A stretch of 21,185 bases of DNA from CAYIBD01 sp964361655 (GTDB taxonomy: Bacteria; Patescibacteriota; Minisyncoccia; Sungbacterales; SURF-37), in NCBI GenBank assembly GCA_964361655.1, contig CAYIBD010000010.1, positions 1 through 21,185 on the forward strand. The letters run 5' to 3'. The translations under genes and the position numbers were made by a program. This document shows, one piece after another, positions 15,752 to 21,185 of the stretch. Numbering within the stretch: position 1 is the stretch's first letter; every line of letters starts with the position of its first letter. The notes under the pieces were generated by a model. It was not told the origin of the DNA. It saw only the letters and a list, made by a program, of their open reading frames with translations, and did not search any database.

Positions 15752-15780
15752 GACGATCGTCATATAGATGTTCGAATGAA
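15752..15780. repeat. 29-bp direct repeat, right copy
   Basis: Second copy of the repeat at 15125-15153, here with the full 12-bp palindrome TGACGATCGTCA (15751-15762) located 22 bp upstream of the regulator ATG. A further partial copy, GATGTTCGAATGAAA, follows at 15800-15814. The spacing between the palindrome and TTCGAATGAA is the same in both full copies. Confidence 0.85.
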
Positions 15781-15859
15781 AATGGATGTAAAGAAAATAG
15801 ATGTTCGAATGAAACCTGCGGCTCCGGCAGGGGCTGCCGAATCCTCCCGCCGGAAGCGG

Positions 15860-17557
15860 CTAGCGCGTACCCTCGCCGTTGAGCTTCTCGGTGCCGTAGA
15901 TCTGCGGGATGTGCTTAAGGTTCACCAGACGCCGGCGGATACTTTCCGCAAGCGCAGTAATCTCCGGATTCTTCTGCCAGGCCAGGATAAGCGCATAGAC
16001 GGCAAATCCCGCCAGGCCGGCGGTCAGGCCCTGGGTTGCAATGCCAACGAAGGTGTTGGTGGCAACGAGCGCAGGGAAGGGCTGCAGCACGGCATAGGCC
16101 GTAAGGCCCGCCAGCGCCGCAGCACCGATCATGGCACCGACGGCGCGCCACTCAAATGGCAGCCGGGTTTGGAGCTTGGCTTTTGCCGCTCGCTGGAGGG
16201 CGCGTACGAGAAGTGCCGTAGTGGCGAGCGACCCGACGGCAAAGGCGAGCCCAACGGCGAGAATCCGAGGATACGCGAGATCTCCGATCCGCAGCCATCC
16301 GGCCAGTGCCCGGAGTGCTTGGGGCGAGGCCGTAAACCATGCGGCAACGCCAGCAGCCAAGCCGACAGTCAAGACCGAACCGACTATATCCCACACCAGC
16401 GGTTCACGCGTGCGCTCGAGGGCGTAAAACGCCCGGAGGATAAGCGGCAGCAGGCTCTCCGAGACAATCGCCACTGCCAGCATTGCCAGGACCGCGGCCA
16501 CTAACCGCGTGTCCTCCCAGTCGAACGCTCCGCTGCCAAGCACCACCCGGACAATATGGGCGCGGAGCACAATGAAGAGCGCGGTGAAGGGCAAGGCCCA
16601 AAAGAGGATATTCCGGATGCCGAGCCGAACCTGCTCGCCGAAAAGCTCGCCGTGACCGGCCAAACTCGCGCCCGAAAGCTTCGGAAACATGGCCATGGCA
16701 TACGAAACTCCGAAAAGACCGACCGGAACGTAGAGGAGATTCACGGCCAACCGAAACACGCTTATTGAACCCGCGGCAAAGATCGAAGCGATGGCCGCAA
16801 GCGCGGTCAACGTCAGCTGCGACATGGAGAGCGCTGCCACCCGCGGCAGCGACGTTTGCGCCACTTTCCAGAGCGCGGCATCACCGAGGCGAACCATCGG
16901 ACGGAGCCGGAAGCCCAGGGAAAAAATGGCGGGCAGAATAATCACCAGCTCAAGCCCCCCGCCCAAGAGCACGCCGTAGGCGAGGCCAACCGCCCCCAGC
17001 CACGGGACGAAAAAGAGAATCCCGGCAATAATACCGAGGTTGTAGACGATCGGCGGGAGGGCGAAGACAAAGAAGCGATGATGGGCCTGCAAGACCGAGG
17101 AGAGAATCCCGGCCAGGCCGAGAAAAATCGCGTTTACCAGCATGATGCGCGTGAGCCCCACGGCTATGGCGAGCTTGGCCGGGCCGAATCCGGGAGCCAC
17201 CAGGGCCATGAGCCACGGCGCAAGCGCGATCGCGATCAAGACCATTACCATGGCGCCGATCGCAAAGACGGTCAGGAGGTTGGAGATGAAGGTCTCCGCA
17301 TCCGCTCGGGAGCGCCGCTCTTCGGCCAGGAATACCGGCAGCACTGCGGCTGATGCCGCGCCCACCAGAAAGATGGTGTAGAGAATATCAGGAATCTGGA
17401 ATGCAGCGTAGTAGACATCAAGCGTATCCCCAGCGCCGAAGCGTGCCGCCAAAAGCCGGTCGCGGAGGAGCCCCAGGAGTTTAGAAGCCAAAGCAGCGCC
17501 CCCCAAAATGAGCGCTGCGGCATGGAGCGACGGGACTTCCCTCGCGAGGAGATTCAT
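15860..17557 (-). CDS. murJ: Lipid II flippase MurJ (MviN family)
   Basis: 565 residues with about 14 hydrophobic helices, the MATE/MOP-superfamily layout of MurJ. The N-terminus has the family signature ASKLLGLLRDRLLAARFGAGDTLDVYYAAFQIPD, followed by FISNLLTVFAIGA and later VGLFGVSYAMAMFPKLS and RAFYALERTREPL, all characteristic. It flips the peptidoglycan precursor lipid II across the membrane, so the host builds a cell wall. ATG 17557 is 25 bases after the stop of the O-antigen-ligase/TPR gene, indicating an operon; no Shine-Dalgarno is visible. The C-terminal soluble tail (ESIRRRLVNLKHIPQIYG) is cytoplasmic. The gene is followed by a short GC-rich hairpin (15815-15832) of weak terminator quality. 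Confidence 0.95.
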   Translation of the reverse strand: MNLLAREVPSLHAAALILGGAALASKLLGLLRDRLLAARFGAGDTLDVYYAAFQIPDILYTIFLVGAASAAVLPVFLAEERRSRADAETFISNLLTVFAIGAMVMVLIAIALAPWLMALVAPGFGPAKLAIAVGLTRIMLVNAIFLGLAGILSSVLQAHHRFFVFALPPIVYNLGIIAGILFFVPWLGAVGLAYGVLLGGGLELVIILPAIFSLGFRLRPMVRLGDAALWKVAQTSLPRVAALSMSQLTLTALAAIASIFAAGSISVFRLAVNLLYVPVGLFGVSYAMAMFPKLSGASLAGHGELFGEQVRLGIRNILFWALPFTALFIVLRAHIVRVVLGSGAFDWEDTRLVAAVLAMLAVAIVSESLLPLILRAFYALERTREPLVWDIVGSVLTVGLAAGVAAWFTASPQALRALAGWLRIGDLAYPRILAVGLAFAVGSLATTALLVRALQRAAKAKLQTRLPFEWRAVGAMIGAAALAGLTAYAVLQPFPALVATNTFVGIATQGLTAGLAGFAVYALILAWQKNPEITALAESIRRRLVNLKHIPQIYGTEKLNGEGTR

Positions 17558-17582
17558 GGCTGGATTGTTAGCGGCCGCACTC

Positions 17583-20165
17583 CTACCGCCGCGGTGTTCG
17601 CTTGGGTTGTCGCGGTGCCGGCTGCCCCTCCTTCACCGGGGCCTCTTTCCTCTTCTCGGGGGCTTGCGCCGGCGGCACAATGCCGGCGAGCGCCGGCTTG
17701 CCCGCTTCGAGATTCGCAATGATGCGTTTCACCTCCTCGTTGTCGGGGTTCAGGGCCGCGATTTTCTGGAACTGGGAGAGTGCGGCATCCTTGTCCCCCT
17801 TCTGATCCCAGATGAGCCCCAGGAAGTAGCGGGCGTTGGAGTAGTTGTCGTTCAGGAGTGTCGCGCGCTCAAACTCGGCCCGCGCCGCATCGAGGTTGCC
17901 GGCTCGGTAGTATAGAAACCCCAGTTGGAAAGCCACGCCAACGTCCTGCGGCACGAGCCGTGCCGTCTCCGCGGCCTTTGAAATGGCCTCCCGCGTATTG
18001 CCTTCGCGAATGGCAAGCTGTGCCAAGAGGAAGTGCGCCTGAGCGTAATCGTTCTTGAGTTCCAGGGCGCGCTCCAGTTCGCGGCGCACATTAGCCCAAA
18101 GCTCCTGACGTTCCCGCTCGAGGCGGCTGCGTTCCTCTCCGGATCGCGTCTGATTAATTTGGACGGTGAGGAGATCGGCGTCGTTCAGGTACACCCGTCC
18201 CTCGGCAAAGGGCAGGATGGGATTGGTCGGATCGGCTTCACCGCCACGTCCGTAGGCATTCAACGCTTCACGCCCGGCTCCCCGCGCGGCCGGATCCTCG
18301 AACGGCATCACGAGCTCATAGAGCTGTCCCAAGAGAAACCAGCCCTGGGGGTTTCGGGGAGAGAGCCGGGTCGCGGTCCTCCCCGCGTCGACACCACTCG
18401 CGAACCGGGCGCGAAATTCGTTTGCGATCTCGGGCGTCGGCGCCGCGGCGGCCTGGACCAAAAGCTGCTGGATCGCCGTAATCGTTGCCTGTACCCTCGC
18501 CTGGTAGTAACTATCGTTCGTGGGGTTCAACGTGACGGCTCGCCCCAGTGCGCCCTCAATACTGCCGATGCTGTCACCGCGCCCTAAGGCCTCAACACCC
18601 CGCCGGAAGTAGATCTCGGCGGCGTAGAGCGCGCTCAAGCCGTAGAGGGACACGAGCGAGAACGCGGTGAGGAATACGATCACCAGCGAGGCAAGGAAGC
18701 TGACGGCTGGCGTCTCAAGTGAGACAACGCGCCTCCTCACTCGCCACCACGATAGCTTGCCGGCGGCCTCCCCGGAAGCGAGAACGCCTCCTAACGCTTC
18801 TTCTCGGTCGAGCGCTGAGAGCATCCCCAGGAAGAGAAAAAACAGGAAGGAAAGTACTACATTCGAAGCGTAGAGGAACCATTCGAGCGCGACGAATATC
18901 GCGCCGGCGACGAGCGCCCAGCGATAGGGGTTACTCTCCCGGGCCGCCCAGAATCCGCGGCCGATCAGGACGAGAACGAGGATCAGGAAACCGATGAACG
19001 CGGCCAGGCCAACCGCCCCGGTCGTCGAGACGAGCGTGGAAAGGAAGGAGAAGCCGTGATTGAACCGCACTTGCCAGAATAGCGTGCTGTTCAAGACCGG
19101 GTCGCGGTGGGCATTGTAGGCGATGATAAAGTTGCCCGGCCCTACGCCGAGGGGGCGTGGCTCCCGGAGAACCTCCGCACCGGTGGTCACGGTCGCGAGG
19201 AACGACGGCGAGACTTCGAGCGGCGCCTGGTAGACGTTGGCGAGCATGCCGACCCGCCAGAAGCCGAAGAAGGCGCTCACCAAGACCAAAAAGAAAGCCA
19301 GCCCCACCGCAACGGCGCCGAGCCCGTACTCTCGGACTCCGTCTCCGCGCCGCCACCACCGGAAAAAGTTCGCGGCAACCATGAGGACCATGACCACCCC
19401 AATGCCAAGCCACGCGGTCTGAAAGCCGATGAGTACGAGCGCTGGGAAGATGGTAAGACACGCCACTACCGCAAGCAGCATGACGCTGCGGGGAAGCAGC
19501 CGACGGCCGGCGCTGGTTACGGCGGTGAGCGCCAGGCCCAGGCCGAAGGTGAACCCGAGTGCTAACGTGAGTCCGAGTGCATTCACGGTGCCAACCGGAT
19601 TGACGGCAAGCCACGCCGGGAGCTCAAGGCCAAGACGACCGCCCAGAATGGTGAGGAGCGTATGGAGGCCCAGGAGGAAAAAAGAGCTCAAGAGGACAAC
19701 GCTCGTGCGGATAAGATCCCGCCGCCCGAATGTTGCGGCCGCGAGCACGGAAAGGACGATCATGGCGATGAGCGTGGCCGTTTTCTCGCCCGTCACATCC
19801 GAACCCCAAAAACTTGTCCACGGCGAGGCGGAGAGCGCCGTGGCCAGCACCCCTACGGCGGCAAGCGTAAGGAAGGCGACGTTGAGGGGGGTCCGCACGT
19901 ACTCAAGCCGCTTGGCAATCAAGCCGTAGAGCAGCCAGAGCGCACCGGCAATGACGGCAGTAAGCTCAATCAGAACGACCTTAGCCAGCAGCGCGTCCGG
20001 GGTAAACGGCAGGTAGAGAAGCGGCACGGCAAAGACCGCAACCAAAAGAATTCCCTTGATGAGACGGAGGAGCCAGCGGGAGCTCTCCCGCCGCTCATCC
20101 GCTTGCGGCACGCGGCCCTCCCCTCCCCCTAGCGGCGTTCCGGCAGGCTCGAAAAACGTAACCAT
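17583..20165 (-). CDS. O-antigen ligase-like membrane protein with TPR tail
   Basis: 860 residues. After a short cytoplasmic start, about a dozen membrane helices run to about residue 515. They include the Wzy/WaaL-type loop LGVGPGNFIIAYN (about 340) and the adjacent FNHGFSFLSTLVSTTGAVG, where His and Arg/Asn residues act in O-antigen ligases and polymerases. Residues about 517-830 are tetratricopeptide repeats (for example AQAHFLLAQLAIREGNTREA, GVAFQLGFLYYRAGNLDAA, NARYFLGLIWDQKGDKDAA). The tail is Pro/Lys/Arg-rich. This fusion is recurrent in CPR genomes and probably polymerises or attaches a surface glycan, with the TPRs outside as a docking arm. Cotranscribed with murJ downstream. The exact substrate cannot be told. 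Confidence 0.88.
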   Translation of the reverse strand: MVTFFEPAGTPLGGGEGRVPQADERRESSRWLLRLIKGILLVAVFAVPLLYLPFTPDALLAKVVLIELTAVIAGALWLLYGLIAKRLEYVRTPLNVAFLTLAAVGVLATALSASPWTSFWGSDVTGEKTATLIAMIVLSVLAAATFGRRDLIRTSVVLLSSFFLLGLHTLLTILGGRLGLELPAWLAVNPVGTVNALGLTLALGFTFGLGLALTAVTSAGRRLLPRSVMLLAVVACLTIFPALVLIGFQTAWLGIGVVMVLMVAANFFRWWRRGDGVREYGLGAVAVGLAFFLVLVSAFFGFWRVGMLANVYQAPLEVSPSFLATVTTGAEVLREPRPLGVGPGNFIIAYNAHRDPVLNSTLFWQVRFNHGFSFLSTLVSTTGAVGLAAFIGFLILVLVLIGRGFWAARESNPYRWALVAGAIFVALEWFLYASNVVLSFLFFLFLGMLSALDREEALGGVLASGEAAGKLSWWRVRRRVVSLETPAVSFLASLVIVFLTAFSLVSLYGLSALYAAEIYFRRGVEALGRGDSIGSIEGALGRAVTLNPTNDSYYQARVQATITAIQQLLVQAAAAPTPEIANEFRARFASGVDAGRTATRLSPRNPQGWFLLGQLYELVMPFEDPAARGAGREALNAYGRGGEADPTNPILPFAEGRVYLNDADLLTVQINQTRSGEERSRLERERQELWANVRRELERALELKNDYAQAHFLLAQLAIREGNTREAISKAAETARLVPQDVGVAFQLGFLYYRAGNLDAARAEFERATLLNDNYSNARYFLGLIWDQKGDKDAALSQFQKIAALNPDNEEVKRIIANLEAGKPALAGIVPPAQAPEKRKEAPVKEGQPAPRQPKRTPRR

Positions 20166-20370
20166 AGAGAGAAATGGATAGATTAATGGGCTATAACTAT
20201 CGACCTACTATAGGATAATTGCATGGAACTTGTAAAACGCTGGCCGGTCATGGACTAGTCCTCCTCTAATTGAATTTTGGCACCATGCGCCATGGAAATC
20301 ACTGTATACACATATGTATGAAGGGATATCTCCAGTATAGCGAGGAGGCGAGAATCACATTAAGGCAGGA
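20166..20370. promoter_or_regulatory. Intergenic region with palindromes and possible leader
   Basis: About 205 AT-richer bases between two minus-strand genes. Contains GGACTAGTCC (20252-20261), CCATG-CGC-CATGG (20283-20295) and several TATACA/TATACT boxes near 20310-20345, any of which could serve the O-antigen-ligase operon. No terminator for the upstream gene is recognisable. Confidence 0.45.
20183..20251 (-). CDS. Possible 22-residue leader ORF
   Basis: ATG preceded by AGAGGAGG with an 8-base spacer, the best Shine-Dalgarno in this part of the window. It encodes MTGQRFTSSMQLSYSRSIVI followed by AH and ends 17 bases before the ATG of the O-antigen-ligase gene, in a different frame. It could be a leader peptide coupling translation to that gene, which itself has no ribosome binding site. 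Coding evidence is only the start context; chance is possible. Confidence 0.3.
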   Translation of the reverse strand: MTGQRFTSSMQLSYSRSIVIAH

Positions 20371-21185
20371 CTAGGATGGCGGGGCTCCGCTGGGTGCCTG
20401 CGAAGAGGTATCAACCGCAGGCGCGGTGTCCGGCGGCGGCGGTTCTGGGGCTGGCGGCGGTGGCGGTTCCGGCGCGGGCTCCGGCGCTGGCGCTGGTTCG
20501 GGCTCACCCGATTGGCTCGACACCGGCTCGGCTTGAGGCGCTGGCTCCGGCTGGCTTGACGGCGGCTCGGGTGCGGGAGAAGGTTCCGGCGCTGGCTCCG
20601 GCTCTGAACGTTGTGCCGGCTCACCTGCCGGGTCGGGCGTTGACGGTGGCTGGGAAGATTCCGCTGGCGGTGGCTCCTCGGGTGCAGGCGGGGACGAAGA
20701 TCCGGATGGCGGAGGAGGGGTGGCCGTCTGTCCCCTAGCCGCAACCGGCGACCCGCACGCCCCCGGCACGCTCCGCACCGCGCCACTTTCAATCGAGAGG
20801 CAATAGGGTTCTCGCGTGACGGTGTCGTAGAGCGTGATGCCGGTTGGTTCTTCCGGCGTTCCGACCACCAGCTGCTTGAGAACCGTGAGCTGCTCAAGCA
20901 CGAGCGCCTTCAGCCGCACCATCCCTTCTTCAATCAGGATGCCGAGCTTCCGTACGCTGTTGCCGATCGCGGTAGTGAAGCCATCCAGCATGTTGCCCGC
21001 ATCCGGCGTGGTGCTCGCGGCACTGCCGGCCAACGGATCCCCGATGCTCCAGTGGGGGTTCACGAACACGAGAATCTCACCCGATGCAGATGCAGTGGTA
21101 GTCGAAGCGCTAAAATCCTGCAGTGCAACGCCAATCACCCGTCCCGGCTCGGTGGCGCGCATCGCCGCCCCGGGCGTTGAAGAGG
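20371..21185 (-). CDS. 3' part of a proline-rich probable surface protein
   Basis: The frame is open to the window edge, so at least 271 residues are C-terminal to an unknown start; an internal ATG at 21162 is unlikely to be the true one. The visible N-part (GRVIGVALQDFSASTTTASASGEILVFVNPHWSIGDPL) resembles the conserved segment before the C-terminus of CPR fibre-like proteins related to peptidase G2/intramolecular chaperone domains. A helical, possibly trimeric coiled-coil stretch follows (SVRKLGILIEEGMVRLKALV). The last 120 residues are Pro/Glu/Ala/Ser-rich with PEP and PAPEP repeats. A cell-surface or extracellular fibre is likely. No membrane anchor is seen in this part. Confidence 0.75.
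   Translation of the reverse strand, partial: SSTPGAAMRATEPGRVIGVALQDFSASTTTASASGEILVFVNPHWSIGDPLAGSAASTTPDAGNMLDGFTTAIGNSVRKLGILIEEGMVRLKALVLEQLTVLKQLVVGTPEEPTGITLYDTVTREPYCLSIESGAVRSVPGACGSPVAARGQTATPPPPSGSSSPPAPEEPPPAESSQPPSTPDPAGEPAQRSEPEPAPEPSPAPEPPSSQPEPAPQAEPVSSQSGEPEPAPAPEPAPEPPPPPAPEPPPPDTAPAVDTSSQAPSGAPPS

Overview
The window looks like a compact, GC-rich genome fragment from the Candidate Phyla Radiation (Patescibacteria, probably a Parcubacteria-type lineage). The evidence is a ThrRS without a TGS domain and with an MNCPES motif, tightly packed and overlapping genes, start codons placed a few bases after -10 boxes, a PaaX/Cas2-like regulator, an O-antigen-ligase/TPR fusion, and a diversity-generating retroelement (DGR) whose target protein belongs to a type I associate with CPR genomes. 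UGA is a normal stop here. No rRNA, tRNA or CRISPR array was seen.

Region 1 (1-3440) is a complete DGR. On the minus strand lie the target gene (2657-3304), with its variable repeat VR (2664-2793) at the 3' end, then the template repeat TR (2174-2303), the reverse transcriptase (775-1764) and, overlapping the RT stop by 4 nt, the RNase HII gene rnhB (107-778). The avd accessory gene sits between TR and RT but on the opposite (+) strand. Its 5' end runs into a (CA)10 microsatellite that puts it out of frame with the only nearby ATG. TR and VR (130 bp each) differ at 25 positions, and all 25 are adenines of the coding strand. The target has a perfect consensus promoter (TTGACA-17-TATAAT).

Region 2 (3457-11195) is on the + strand. 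It holds dnaE, interrupted by a 374-residue intein that carries a NUMOD3-like motif and a PD-(D/E)xK-type nuclease instead of LAGLIDADG; thrS, split by a 100-N scaffold gap whose two edges are the same 55 bp; and a membrane-anchored protein with an eight-cysteine cluster and a cupredoxin-like domain.

Region 3 (11196-13126) holds a small basic protein ending in a terminator, miaA, a convergent ftsB/divIC-like gene, and a 35-residue membrane protein not in the usual size range of gene callers, divergent from ftsB and followed by its own terminator.

Region 4 (13066-21185) is on the minus strand: lepA (EF4), a PaaX/Cas2-like regulator flanked by 29-bp direct repeats with a TGACGATCGTCA palindrome, murJ, a Wzy/O-antigen-ligase-TPR protein and the 3' part of a proline-rich probable surface protein.

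A second theme is palindromic or simple-sequence inserts. Three housekeeping genes (rnhB, thrS, lepA) carry in-frame inserts with hairpin structure, and a related-looking imperfect palindrome lies between dnaE and thrS. In lepA both insertion junctions are inverted copies of the adjoining host codons. This resembles in principle the Rickettsia palindromic elements and may be an undescribed CPR element class.
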